64,000 bases of DNA. It comes from Mesorhizobium sp. WSM2240 (lineage in GTDB: Bacteria; Pseudomonadota; Alphaproteobacteria; Rhizobiales; Rhizobiaceae). The position numbers were made by a program, and so were the translations under genes. Below the pieces are notes generated by a model. That model worked only from the letters and a program-made list of their open reading frames with translations, ran no database searches and was not told the DNA's origin. The first letter of the stretch is position 1. Every line of letters begins with the position of its first letter. This document shows positions 17,341-29,520 of the stretch, piece after piece. Location of the stretch: the NCBI RefSeq assembly GCF_040438645.1, contig NZ_CP159253.1:3906001-3970000 (forward strand), given 5' to 3'.

Positions 17341-19588
17341 GGGTGGTCTCCGCCGTAGCGGCCCGCCGGGCAAATCGCGCCCACAGCCGGCCGATGAGAT
17401 TCGCCTGGCGTATCCAGATGTCGATCAGCACCGCGACGATCAGGATGCCGCCGATGAAGACGTTGATCCAGTGCTGCGGCATGGTGAAGCCTTGGACGTT
17501 GAGCTGCAGGAGCGCGCGGACCAGGGTGATCACCGCCGCGCCCGCGAGCGCGCCGATCATCGTGCCGTAGCCGCCGAAGATCGAGCCGCCGCCTATGATC
17601 ACCGCAGCGATGGCGTCGAGCTCGCGGAACTGGCCTGCGACCGGGTTGAAGCTGCGGAAGTAGGCGATGTTGATCAGCCCCGCCATCGTCGCGCAGAGCG
17701 CGCACAGGAGGAGCGCGAGGAAGCGCACGCGGTTGGTGTTGATGCCGGCATAGGCAGCCGCGCGGATGTTGCCGCCGGTGGCGTAGATCTTCTGCCCGAA
17801 CGGTGTGTAGGCAAGCACGATGCCGGCCAGGAGAGCGACGAAAAGCATCCAGACCGTCTGGACGCTGACCACCTCGGCCACGGCCCGGAGCGGCCCGGGC
17901 GGCAGGACGAGGCCGTGGTGAAGCAGGATGTCGTTCACCTTGCGGCCGATCAAATTGTAGCGTTCGGTCCAGCCGGTGAGCTGCTGGCCGGCGGTGAACC
18001 AGGCGGCGAGACCGCGGGCGATGTAGAACATGCCGAGCGTCGCGATGAAGGCCGGCAGCTTGAAGCCGACCGTCATCACGGCGTTGACCATGCCGGCGCA
18101 CATCCCGGCGAGAAGGCCCATCGCGATGGCGGTGACCGGGTCGGCGCCGAGCACTTTTAGGAAATAGGCCGCGGTGCTGCCCGCGAGCGCCAGCACCGCG
18201 CCGACCGAAAGATCGATGTCGCCGGCGGCGATCACGTAGACGAGGCCTACGGCGATCAGCGCGAGCTCGGTGTAGTTGAGCAGGATCGCGAAGGTATTCG
18301 AGAGGTTCCACCAGTAGTCCGGGCGCAGTGCGAGGCCGGTCAGCCACAGCAGCATGGCCAGGATGATCGCCAGCGCGTCGCGGCGGGCGAGGAACTTGCC
18401 GAAGCCGGTCGCCGACAGCGCGATGTCAGCCGCCATGGCGCCCTTGGTCTGAACGCCGATGATCGCGACGCCGCCGATCTCGGTGGCGGGCGGCGGCGGG
18501 CGGCCGCGCAGCCAGGCCCAGAACCTCGCCGCAACCTGTCGTCGGATCACGTAGGGCTCAATCAGCACCGCAAGGATCAGGAGGAGCCCGAGAAACACCG
18601 GAACCGCTCCCACGGGGAGCGAGTAAATCGCGTTCACCGCGATTTCCTCATCGCCGATCTTGATGACGCGGATGATCGGTACGCCCTCGCGCAGCACCTT
18701 GTCGAGCAGCACCACCAGAAACGCCCCAAGGCAGGATCCGATGACGCGCCCCCGGCCGCCGAGGATCGAGGCGCCGCCGATGATGACCGAGGCGATGATG
18801 ACAAGCTCGAGGCTGACGCCGTAGAGAGGGGTCACGCCCTTGTCCTGCGCCGCCGACAGCAACCCCGCCAGCGCGGCGCAGAGCGAGGAGATCAAGTAGG
18901 CGCGGATGCGCACCCAGTTGGTTGCAATGCCGGCATAGACCGCGGCCTGCTCGTTGCCGCCGGTGGCGAAAGTCTCGTAGCCCCAGCGGGTCTTCGCCAG
19001 CACTATCGCGCCGATCACCGCGACGATGGCGAAGATCACGATCTGGTTGTTGAAGCCGAGGACGTTGGTCTCGCCGAGATGGAAGAACAGTGGATACCCC
19101 GCCGCCTTGGCCGGGTAGTAGATCGACTGGCCATGCGTCAGCGCCAGCACGAAGCCCCGGCCGATGAAGAGGATCGTCAACGTGGCGATGAACGCCGGCA
19201 CCCTGAGGACGGTAACCAGGACGCCGTTGATGAGCCCGATCGCCGCGCCGAGAAGCAGGCACAGAAGCACCGACGGAACGATCCCCAGGTCGAGGAAGCT
19301 CGGCGCGAACAGCCGCGCGAACACGACCGCCACGAGTCCGTAAGTGGAGCCGACCGACAGGTCGAGATCCTTGTTGACGATGACGAAGGTCATGCCCACG
19401 GCGATGATGCCGACCCGCGCGCTGTCGCGCAGCACCGCGTGCAGTGCCTCCGTCGTTCCGAAGAACGCCGGATTGACCACCGCGCCGCCAACGTAGAGCA
19501 GCAGGATCAGGAGAAGGAGACCCGCCTCCCAGCCGCCGACAAGCTGGGAGGGAGCGCGGCCGGGCACTAGGGTCGCGGTCTGCGCCAT
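17333..19588 (-). CDS. sugar ABC transporter permease, two RbsC-like domains fused in one chain
   Basis: 751 residues, about twice the usual length. Both halves are BPD_transp_2 (RbsC/XylH) permeases. The first half contains ATGGNEQAAVYAGI and the second ATGGNIRAAAYAGI, the cytoplasmic coupling-loop motif. Each half also has D-L-D-L-S-V-G or D-I-D-L-S-V-G near its start (KDLDLSVGSTYG, GDIDLSVGAVLA). A linker rich in Arg/Pro lies around residues 355-385. In most systems two identical subunits form the pore; here one polypeptide could supply both. Lies between the binding protein and ATPase genes. Confidence 0.93.
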   Translation of the reverse strand: MAQTATLVPGRAPSQLVGGWEAGLLLLILLLYVGGAVVNPAFFGTTEALHAVLRDSARVGIIAVGMTFVIVNKDLDLSVGSTYGLVAVVFARLFAPSFLDLGIVPSVLLCLLLGAAIGLINGVLVTVLRVPAFIATLTILFIGRGFVLALTHGQSIYYPAKAAGYPLFFHLGETNVLGFNNQIVIFAIVAVIGAIVLAKTRWGYETFATGGNEQAAVYAGIATNWVRIRAYLISSLCAALAGLLSAAQDKGVTPLYGVSLELVIIASVIIGGASILGGRGRVIGSCLGAFLVVLLDKVLREGVPIIRVIKIGDEEIAVNAIYSLPVGAVPVFLGLLLILAVLIEPYVIRRQVAARFWAWLRGRPPPPATEIGGVAIIGVQTKGAMAADIALSATGFGKFLARRDALAIILAMLLWLTGLALRPDYWWNLSNTFAILLNYTELALIAVGLVYVIAAGDIDLSVGAVLALAGSTAAYFLKVLGADPVTAIAMGLLAGMCAGMVNAVMTVGFKLPAFIATLGMFYIARGLAAWFTAGQQLTGWTERYNLIGRKVNDILLHHGLVLPPGPLRAVAEVVSVQTVWMLFVALLAGIVLAYTPFGQKIYATGGNIRAAAYAGINTNRVRFLALLLCALCATMAGLINIAYFRSFNPVAGQFRELDAIAAVIIGGGSIFGGYGTMIGALAGAAVITLVRALLQLNVQGFTMPQHWINVFIGGILIVAVLIDIWIRQANLIGRLWARFARRAATAETTHA

Positions 19589-19609
19589 CGGTCCTTTCTC
19601 ATTGCTGCC

Positions 19610-19638
19610 GCGCCGCGAGGAGTTGCCCCACGCGGCGC
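19610..19638 (-). promoter_or_regulatory. intercistronic hairpin in the sugar ABC operon
   Basis: GCGCCGCG at 19610-19617 and CGCGGCGC at 19631-19638 form an 8-bp GC stem in the 67-bp gap between the binding-protein and permease genes. Hairpins at this place commonly protect the upstream binding-protein mRNA and lower downstream expression. No U-run follows. Confidence 0.5.
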
Positions 19639-19655
19639 TCTGCCTTTCCCCGGCT

Positions 19656-20738
19656 TCAGTTCTCGAACCGTTTGCCGACGTCTTCGACCGTCTCCTGCGT
19701 CACGAGCTGGGCGCGCGTGTCGAGGTTGGCGGCCGCGATGCCACGGTCGATCTCCAGGTAGAGCTGCATTACCGGCCAGAAGCCCTGCAGGAAAGGCTGC
19801 TGTCCGAGCGCGCCTGTCAGGTCGCCCGATTTCAGCGCGTCCTGCTGCGCCGGGCCGAGGTCGAAGCCGTAGGCGCAGATCTTTCCGGTCTTGCCGGTCT
19901 GGGCGACCGCCTTGGCAAGCGCGGGCGTGAACACGTTGTTGCCGGCGAAGGCGCCAACCACGTCGCCGCGCGACTCGAAGAGCGTCACGATGCCGTTGAC
20001 AGGGTCGTTGGGGTTGGTGTCGATGCCAGTGTTCTCCGGGCCAGCGTCGACCTTGAAGTTCGCGAGGGTTCCCGCATCGTTCAGCGCCTTGACGATGGCG
20101 TTGAAGGCCGAGGTGACGCGGTTGTTCACTTCGACGTTGCCCATCGCCGTTGAGGACGGCAGCACGATCGAGCCCGAGGTGATGCCCTTGTCCTTCAGGC
20201 ACTGGACAAGCGCCTCGCCGGCGATGGCCGCCGCCGAAGCGTCCTGGCCGGTGTGGCTGATGCTGCTCCGGTTCAGGAGGGTGCCGTCGAACGAATTGGT
20301 GGTGGCCACCGGGATGCCCGCCGCCTCGGCGGCCTTGACGATGTCATTGTAGGCGCCGGCCTGCGGCGTCGTCATGATAAGCCCGTCGATCGTCGGATCC
20401 TGCACGATCTGGTTCAGGATCTCGATCTCGCGGGCCGGGTCGTCGGTCGGCGATTCCGAGCCAAGCAGCAGTATCTTGGCGCCGATCATGTTGCCGGCGA
20501 CAGTCGCGCCCACATAGACCGGATCGAAGAATCCGTTGCCGGCCGTATGCGTCACGATGGCGAAAGTGAGATGGCCGTCGGCCGAATGGAAATCCTTCGT
20601 GCCGGGGGCTTCTTTTGCGGCCTCCTCGAAACTGTAGCCGCCGACTGCCTTCTCGACGCCGCCGGATTGCGCGAACGCATGCGGGACACCGAGCAACAAA
20701 GTCGCGGCGCATGCCGCGAGCCAAACTGTCCGTCTCAT
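19656..20738 (-). CDS. periplasmic sugar-binding protein of ABC transporter
   Basis: 360 residues with a signal peptide of about 23 residues (LLLGVPHAFAQ). The body is a Peripla_BP_4 (RbsB-like) fold: FAIVTHTAGNGFFDPVYVGA, IDGLIMTTPQAGAYNDIVKAAEAAGIPVATTNS and YGFDLGPAQQDAL. The start has GGGAGG six bases upstream. First gene of a three-gene import operon with the fused permease and ATPase. The ligand is unknown; rhizobial relatives bind sugars or polyols. A palindromic operator lies 47 bp upstream. Confidence 0.92.
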   Translation of the reverse strand: MRRTVWLAACAATLLLGVPHAFAQSGGVEKAVGGYSFEEAAKEAPGTKDFHSADGHLTFAIVTHTAGNGFFDPVYVGATVAGNMIGAKILLLGSESPTDDPAREIEILNQIVQDPTIDGLIMTTPQAGAYNDIVKAAEAAGIPVATTNSFDGTLLNRSSISHTGQDASAAAIAGEALVQCLKDKGITSGSIVLPSSTAMGNVEVNNRVTSAFNAIVKALNDAGTLANFKVDAGPENTGIDTNPNDPVNGIVTLFESRGDVVGAFAGNNVFTPALAKAVAQTGKTGKICAYGFDLGPAQQDALKSGDLTGALGQQPFLQGFWPVMQLYLEIDRGIAAANLDTRAQLVTQETVEDVGKRFEN

Positions 20739-21187
20739 GTTTATCCTCCCTTGCATCCAAAGGTCGGGAGCCGTTCGACCTATTTGTCCGATAAGTCGGA
20801 CAGCTTCCTCCCTGCGCCGGATAATCGGCCTAATGCGCGCTCAGGTAAATAGCTCCCAACCTATGCGGGGCAATTTATTTCGGAACTCGAACTATCAATG
20901 TCATCGAAGATGCATTCGACGATCCGCCCGAGCGTTTGGAAGGCTTTGGCGCGCAAGCGAACCAGCGGAGCCGATCTCGAACGCAATCACTACGTGACGG
21001 TATTCGAGGTGGGCAAGGCAGCAGTTTGTGACGTTGAAGAGTCGGCATGGGCTGAAAAGCAAACTGTCCCGGCGCTTCCCTCGAACCGAACATCGCGCGC
21101 CCTACTGCCGCTGCTCGGTGCCCGGGCGAAAATCGCCACACGGCGCGCCGCTGCCCGCCTCCACGCAGACGTGCCGATAAGGTGAGC
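20739..21187. other. intergenic region upstream of the sugar ABC operon
   Basis: About 450 bp between the binding-protein gene and the end of the TetR gene. Apart from the palindrome at 20785-20802 nothing convincing is present. Short overlapping open frames on both strands lack ribosome-binding sites and family signatures, so they are not called. The stretch may contain decayed coding sequence. Confidence 0.4.
20785..20802. promoter_or_regulatory. palindromic operator candidate of the sugar ABC operon
   Basis: TGTCCGA (20785-20791) and TCGGACA (20796-20802) form a perfect 7-bp inverted repeat with TAAG between. It is 47-64 bp upstream of the binding-protein start codon, a suitable place for a LacI- or GntR-type repressor. 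No matching regulator gene is encoded nearby in the window. Confidence 0.55.
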
Positions 21188-21790
21188 TTAGTTCTCCAGG
21201 CCTTCGAGCAGTGTGACGAGTGCGGCGTCCAGAGGATTTGGGCCGACTTTTTCGAGCAGGAACAAGCCTTCCATGGTCAACATGGTGATGCCATGCACTT
21301 GCGCCCAACAGGCTGCCGCCCGGCCCCGCACATCACGCTTGCGCAGCACCCCCTCGGTCTGGCCCCGCTCCAGCAGTGCGATCACCACGCCAAGCGGTGC
21401 GGTCGCCCTCTCGCTCAAATGCACGTCCGCTGCCTTGCCGGCTTCGGCGCTGAACATGAGCCGGTAGAGGCCCGGATTTGACGTTCCGAACCGGACGTAG
21501 GCCCGCCCGACGGCGAGGAATTCGTCCCGCCAGGAATTTGCCCCTCTTTGCTTCGATGTCGTCATCGCCTTGTGCAGCCTGTCGAACCCTAGCAGGGCCA
21601 ATTCGGCAAGCAGGGCGGCTTTGTCCGGAAAGTGCTTGTAGGGAGCGGCATGGCTGACGCCGGCGCGGCGCGCCACTTCCCTCAGAGTGAACTGCCAGCC
21701 CTTGTCTTCGTGCAGCATAGCCATGGCGGTCTCGATGATCGTGCGCCTCAGGTCGCCGTGGTGATAGGGCCGAGGAGTGGTGTCCTGCAT
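21188..21790 (-). CDS. TetR/AcrR-family transcriptional regulator
   Basis: 200 residues. The N-terminal TetR helix-turn-helix is clear (TIIETAMAMLHEDKGWQFTLREVARRAGVSHAAPYKHF). The C-terminal part (GLYRLMFSAEAGK, AQVHGITMLTMEGLF) fits the WHG-type ligand-binding domain. The ribosome-binding site is GAGGAAAG. The gene is divergent from an exported hypothetical protein, and the intervening 101 bp carries nested inverted repeats that look like its operator. Confidence 0.92.
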   Translation of the reverse strand: MQDTTPRPYHHGDLRRTIIETAMAMLHEDKGWQFTLREVARRAGVSHAAPYKHFPDKAALLAELALLGFDRLHKAMTTSKQRGANSWRDEFLAVGRAYVRFGTSNPGLYRLMFSAEAGKAADVHLSERATAPLGVVIALLERGQTEGVLRKRDVRGRAAACWAQVHGITMLTMEGLFLLEKVGPNPLDAALVTLLEGLEN

Positions 21791-21815
21791 CTTTCCTCAC
21801 GAAGTTGTCAGTGAA

Positions 21816-21880
21816 AACATATGTTGACATTGCCTACTTCCAGGCCTATGTCAATGCCTGGAAGTTAACACTGTCAACAT
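21816..21880. promoter_or_regulatory. nested inverted repeats in the TetR/exported-protein spacer
   Basis: AACATATGTT (21816-21825) is a 10-bp palindrome. ATGTTGACA (21821-21829) and TGTCAACAT (21872-21880) are perfect 9-bp inverted copies. Between them CTTCCAGGC (21837-21845) and GCCTGGAAG (21856-21864) form a second perfect 9-bp inverted repeat with a 10-nt spacer. The outer element reads as TetR half-sites; the inner one could be a second operator or a leader hairpin. Confidence 0.65.
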
Positions 21881-21891
21881 TGGAGCCTGCC

Positions 21892-22374
21892 ATGAACACC
21901 GTTGCAAATGAAGTCGGAACCCGTCTGGCCCTTACTCCTAAACGCATGCAGTCGGCGGGTCATGTCCCTGCGGACCAGCCGAGAGCGGAACACTTCAAAC
22001 GGAGTGCTACACTGCGCAACTTTGCCGGCGGCCTGGCGGCACTCTTCCTGGTCGCGTCTCCCCTGCATGCCGGCGAACTGTCCGCAATGGCGGGCGAGAG
22101 CATCGACCTCGGCCGTTTTCATGGGGTGCTCTACTACACCAGCGTAGACGACGGCTATCAGCTTGTCGCAACGATCGCGGACGGTGAGGCCGCGCCCGTG
22201 CGTTTCAGGGCCACTCTGGCTGAAAATCAATCGGCCACGATCTCCGTGCCGGGCAAATTGGGCGAGCCAGGCCAAAGCCTCGAAATTTCGCGCTCGGGCG
22301 ACAAGCTTACCCTCAACAAGGGGCCGATCTCCAACGATCTATCCGATCAGGAGACAGGGGCGATTACCAAGTGA
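21892..22374 (+). CDS. hypothetical exported protein under TetR control
   Basis: 160 residues from the ATG preceded by GGAGCC. An unusually long N-terminal region of about 40 residues precedes a hydrophobic signal (GGLAALFLVASPLHAGEL), so the true start could be further downstream. The mature part is a small beta-rich domain with no cysteine, beginning LSAMAGESIDLGRFHGVLYYT. I do not recognise the family. The shared operator region suggests it is induced with, or repressed by, the divergent TetR regulator. Confidence 0.65.
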   Translation: MNTVANEVGTRLALTPKRMQSAGHVPADQPRAEHFKRSATLRNFAGGLAALFLVASPLHAGELSAMAGESIDLGRFHGVLYYTSVDDGYQLVATIADGEAAPVRFRATLAENQSATISVPGKLGEPGQSLEISRSGDKLTLNKGPISNDLSDQETGAITK

Positions 22375-22496
22375 TAGCCGCATCCAATTGCCAGCGCGTG
22401 CGCCCATCTCGACCGGGGCGCACGCCTGATACGCCGGAAAGAGCCGCACGCATATCGGTTTGATTGCGCCCCGCGAGACCTTGCAAGGAGCACGGC

Positions 22497-22790
22497 TCAA
22501 CCTTGCTTCAGAAATGACCGCGCCAACTCTTCCCATTCCTCGTCGAGCGTCAGGGTCGACGGTGCAGCGCCGCAGCGGCGATACCAGTATTCGGCATTCG
22601 ACTGATCGCCTTCCTTGCGATGGAGGTAGGCATGCACATGCATGCCCGCCGCATCATCGTGCTCCTGCGCGTGCTCGTGCGCCTTGTTCCAATCGCCCTT
22701 TGCATCCCACCACAGCGCCTGCAATGCAGCGCTCAAGCCGGCGGGCGGCTGTGGTTTCGCAATCGAATCTCTGAAGGTTTGCAGATCCAT
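22497..22790 (-). CDS. conserved hypothetical protein of Rhizobiales type (97 aa)
   Basis: Starts at MDLQTFRDSIAK; a longer frame upstream lacks family similarity. The sequence GLSAALQALWWDAKGDWNKA, then HVHAYLHRKEGD and AEYWYRRCG looks like a short helical-repeat protein that I have the impression is widespread in rhizobia. No function is known. It has no signal peptide. It is isolated between the TetR-linked gene and a signal-peptide protein. Confidence 0.75.
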   Translation of the reverse strand: MDLQTFRDSIAKPQPPAGLSAALQALWWDAKGDWNKAHEHAQEHDDAAGMHVHAYLHRKEGDQSNAEYWYRRCGAAPSTLTLDEEWEELARSFLKQG

Positions 22791-22936
22791 TTTTGCCGCC
22801 GTCGTGAACTCCAGGAGCAGATAATACCCGCGCCGGCCGCCGGGCGGTAGCATATATCGGGCAATAGCCGGAATGACCGCGTGGGTCGGGAGAGCCGGTT
22901 CTAATCAATATCGCTTTCAGGCATCCTCCGGCCTCG

Positions 22937-23572
22937 TCACCGGCGATCCCTCTTGCCTCCCTGCTGCCGCTGCTCGGTGCCCGCCCCGCCGGTGAAACGC
23001 CATACTGCGCGCCGCATCGCGCGCCACTGCTCGGCTTCGCCGAGATCCCGCTGTTTGTGGTATCGCATGTAGAAGTAGGCGATCCCCTCGACCTCGCGCC
23101 ACCAATCCGCCGGCCGTTCGACCGACAGGCTGACCCGGCGGCGCTTTTCGCCGTTCACCGGAGCCACATCCGAAAAATCCGACTTGGCGTAGAAGCTGTG
23201 CAGCGCCCTGCCCTCCGCATCGACCAGCACCGCTGCCGCGCCGAGCGTATCCTCGCCGACGGTTTCCTCGCCTCTGAACTCGAAATGGACTGTCGCTTTC
23301 CCGTCCTCGTCGACATGCAGACGGGAAAGGCCTTCCTCCCGGCTCGTGCCGTAGCGCCAGCGGAAGGACAGCCGCTCCTGCGCCTGCAGCGTCTGCACGA
23401 CCTTGTTGAATGGTGGCGGCAGCGCGCCGAAGGGGACGAGGTCGCCATAGGCCCTTTCGACCAGCACTATGAGCTTGTCCGGATCATCACGGTCCGGAAA
23501 TATAGTGTAGGCTGAGGCCGGCCCGACCGCCGCAATCATCGCGACCAGCACCGTCGTCGGCAGGAGCCGCAT
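22937..23572 (-). CDS. hypothetical exported protein (about 211 aa)
   Basis: The start MRLLPTTVLVAMI is favoured because AAAGGA lies nine bases before it; an ATG six bases upstream is too close to that site. A signal peptide ends at GPASAY. The rest is hydrophilic with FRGEETVGEDTLGAAAVLVDAEG and a VERPADWWREVEGIAYFYMRYHKQ segment, and the last 20 residues are basic and low-complexity. No known domain recognised. Probably periplasmic. Confidence 0.65.
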   Translation of the reverse strand: MRLLPTTVLVAMIAAVGPASAYTIFPDRDDPDKLIVLVERAYGDLVPFGALPPPFNKVVQTLQAQERLSFRWRYGTSREEGLSRLHVDEDGKATVHFEFRGEETVGEDTLGAAAVLVDAEGRALHSFYAKSDFSDVAPVNGEKRRRVSLSVERPADWWREVEGIAYFYMRYHKQRDLGEAEQWRAMRRAVWRFTGGAGTEQRQQGGKRDRR

Positions 23573-23841
23573 TGGCATTGGTCCTTTCGCCACCAATCAT
23601 CTCAGTGCGCGGCCGGTGGGGCAAGCCCGGCGGGGCTTTCGCGGGCCCGGCTTTCAGCCCCCGCGAGTTGTGGCGGGAGGCGCTGCGAATGGTCTTGCTC
23701 GGCAGAGCGCTACTTCAGGTCGCAACTATCGCCACAATGTCGCAAACAGGACCATGACGCTAGGATAACCGAGTCACCTTGCGCACGGCCATGTGCGCCG
23801 ATGCCATACCAACACATTACCACAAGCTCAGGGAGGGAAGC

Positions 23842-25431
23842 ATGTCATCTGTTGAAAGCGCCGCGACCGAGGATCATGGCCTCGAAGCCGGTCAGGACAA
23901 TATCCGCGTTCTGGGGCTGGACATTCACAATCCGGTCTTCTTCGTCTCGGCGGTAGTCATCGTCGGCTTCGTCATCTTCACCCTGATCTTCAGGGATTCC
24001 GTCGGCCCGGCGCTCGGCGACCTGCGCGTATGGCTCACCTCCACCTTCGACTGGCTGTTCATCATAGCCGGCAATCTGTTCGTCCTGTTTTGCCTGGTAG
24101 TTGTCCTGTCGCCGCTGGGGCGCGTGCGCATCGGCGGTGCCGACGCCGTGCCGGATTTCGGCTACGCCGGCTGGTTCTCGATGCTTTTCGCCGCCGGCAT
24201 GGGCATCGGGCTGATGTTCTTCGGCGTGCTGGAGCCGATGTACCACTTCAACAATCCTCCGCTGGGCATCGTCGGACCGGTCGGCGCGGACGGCGCGGTG
24301 AATGCCGGCGCGGTCGAAACCGCGCGCGAAGCCGCCATGGCCGCCACTATCTACCACTGGGGCCTGCATCCATGGGCGATTTATGCGGTCGTAGGCCTGT
24401 CGCTGGCTTTGGCCGCCTATAACAAGGGCATGCCCCTGTCGGTCCGCTCCGCCTTTTATCCGATTTTCGGCGAGCGCGTTCGCGGCTGGATTGGCCACGT
24501 CATCGACACCATGGCCGTTTTCGCCACCTTGTTCGGCCTGGCGACATCGCTCGGCTTTGGGGCTGAACAGGCGCTTGCCGGCCTCAACTTCCTTTACGGC
24601 GTCCCGGTCACGGACACGATGAAGGTTCTGCTCATCAGCGGCATCACGGCAGTTGCACTGGGTTCGGTCGTCGCCGGCCTCGACGCCGGTGTCAAGCGTC
24701 TGTCCGAGATCAACATGGTTCTCGCCGTGCTGCTGGTGGTTTTCGTCTTCGCTCTGGGACCGACCGGGGACATCATCGCCCGCTTCTTCACCAACACATG
24801 GTCTTACGTGAGCTATCTGCCTGCGCTGTCCAACCCCTTCGGGCGCACCGACGACGAATTCGTGCATGGCTGGACCACGTTCTATTGGGCATGGTGGATC
24901 TCCTGGTCGCCCTTCGTCGGCATGTTCATCGCCCGTATCTCGAGAGGCCGCACGGTGCGCGAATTCATCGTTTGCGTGCTGCTCATCCCGACGGTGGCGT
25001 CGATCTTCTGGATGACCGCCTTCGGCGGTACGGCGGTTTCGCAGTTCCTGAACGAGGGTTATCAGGGCGTGCAGGAGACCGTCGTGGCCTACACGCCGGA
25101 ACTGTCGCTGTTCCGGATGCTGCAGCCCTTGCCGCTGGCGGGACTGACCTCGCTGATCGGCATCGTGCTGGTGATCGTGTTCTTCGTCACTTCGTCGGAT
25201 TCGGGCTCGCTGGTCATCGACACCATCACTGCCGGCGGCAAGGTCGATGCGCCTGTAGCGCAACGCGTCTTCTGGGCCACTTTCGAAGGCCTGGTCGCCA
25301 TTGCGCTGCTGCTCGGCGGCGGGCTTGCCGCGCTTCAGGCGAGCGCCATCGCGACCGGTTTCCCCTTCGCCCTTCTGCTGCTGCTCATGATGGTGGCGAC
25401 CTGGAAGACGCTGCAGTCGGAACCGCGCTGA
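23842..25431 (+). CDS. BCCT-family glycine betaine/choline/carnitine transporter
   Basis: 529 residues with about twelve membrane segments. The BCCT signature around YWAWWISWSPFVGMFIARIS is intact, and the helix-4 region GMGIGLMFFGVLEPMYHF carries the glycine-rich sodium-dependent pattern of this family. The start has GGGAGG seven bases upstream. BCCT proteins import betaines for osmoprotection or catabolism. The short N- and C-terminal tails give no obvious osmosensor domain. No regulator or betaine catabolic gene is adjacent. Confidence 0.94.
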   Translation: MSSVESAATEDHGLEAGQDNIRVLGLDIHNPVFFVSAVVIVGFVIFTLIFRDSVGPALGDLRVWLTSTFDWLFIIAGNLFVLFCLVVVLSPLGRVRIGGADAVPDFGYAGWFSMLFAAGMGIGLMFFGVLEPMYHFNNPPLGIVGPVGADGAVNAGAVETAREAAMAATIYHWGLHPWAIYAVVGLSLALAAYNKGMPLSVRSAFYPIFGERVRGWIGHVIDTMAVFATLFGLATSLGFGAEQALAGLNFLYGVPVTDTMKVLLISGITAVALGSVVAGLDAGVKRLSEINMVLAVLLVVFVFALGPTGDIIARFFTNTWSYVSYLPALSNPFGRTDDEFVHGWTTFYWAWWISWSPFVGMFIARISRGRTVREFIVCVLLIPTVASIFWMTAFGGTAVSQFLNEGYQGVQETVVAYTPELSLFRMLQPLPLAGLTSLIGIVLVIVFFVTSSDSGSLVIDTITAGGKVDAPVAQRVFWATFEGLVAIALLLGGGLAALQASAIATGFPFALLLLLMMVATWKTLQSEPR

Positions 25432-25440
25432 TGAACAAGC

Positions 25441-25473
25441 CGGCCGGAAGGCTTTGCAAGAAGCATCCGGCCG
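25441..25473. terminator. GC-rich hairpin between convergent genes
   Basis: CGGCCGGA (25441-25448) pairs with TCCGGCCG (25466-25473). It lies ten bases after the BCCT stop and ten bases before the end of the convergent small gene, so it could act for both. No U-run is present. Confidence 0.4.
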
Positions 25474-25482
25474 CGCCGCTCA

Positions 25483-25689
25483 TCACTCCTCGCCGTCCTG
25501 CGGAACGGCGAGGCCGGTGGTCTTCTCGTCCTCGCTGGCCTGCGGACGCCGCGCGCGTTTCTCCTTCTCATCCGCCTCCTTCAGCGCATCGCCCTTCCAG
25601 TTCTCGTCCTTGTCGCGCTCGCGCAGTTCCTTCTTGATCTGGCTCCTGCCCTTCTCGCCGCGGGTGACGGCCGCCTGTTCGTTGCGCAT
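25483..25689 (-). CDS. small highly charged hypothetical protein (68 aa)
   Basis: Begins MRNEQAAVTRGEKGRSQIK with an AGGAG ribosome-binding site seven bases upstream. The product is rich in Lys, Glu, Asp and Arg, without cysteine or hydrophobic segments, and probably disordered. No family recognised. It is convergent with the BCCT transporter gene. Confidence 0.6.
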   Translation of the reverse strand: MRNEQAAVTRGEKGRSQIKKELRERDKDENWKGDALKEADEKEKRARRPQASEDEKTTGLAVPQDGEE

Positions 25690-25934
25690 GGCAATTCTCC
25701 TGTCTGCATTCGAACGGCCAACGCATCGCAGGCGGGCATGTTCCACCTTCGCTGCGACCCGTTTGCAGGCCCGCATTTTCGGGGTTACGCGCGCCGGAAC
25801 ATTTGCCTATAAGGCGCCCTTAGCCTGACTTCAGAAACTCCGCAGCGCCGCCGGCCGGGCCTCCCGTGCCGGATTTTCGCGCAAGCCCACCCGCGACGCG
25901 TTAGCGCGCAAAACAAAGAACCACGGACCCGCTC

Positions 25935-29414
<3,480 letters not shown>

Positions 29415-29445
29415 CGCCAACGCCACTCACGCCAACGCTCCTCAT

Positions 29446-29519
29446 CCTGAGCTTGTCGAAGGATGGAGGCGCAACGCCGAAGCTGCTCCGCTCCCCCCGT
29501 CCTGAGCCTGTCGAAGGAT
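29446..29519. repeat. two copies of a 19-bp dispersed repeat
   Basis: CCTGAGCTTGTCGAAGGAT at 29446-29464 and CCTGAGCCTGTCGAAGGAT at 29501-29519 differ at one base. The same motif is common in intergenic DNA of several alphaproteobacteria. It sits directly downstream of carB. Confidence 0.75.
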
Positions 29520-29520
29520 A

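Noticed and set aside
21104..21126. Short sequence near 21.1 kb that also occurs near 22.97 kb (about 19 bases)
   Set aside because: Too short and too GC-rich to distinguish from chance; one copy is inside a coding region.
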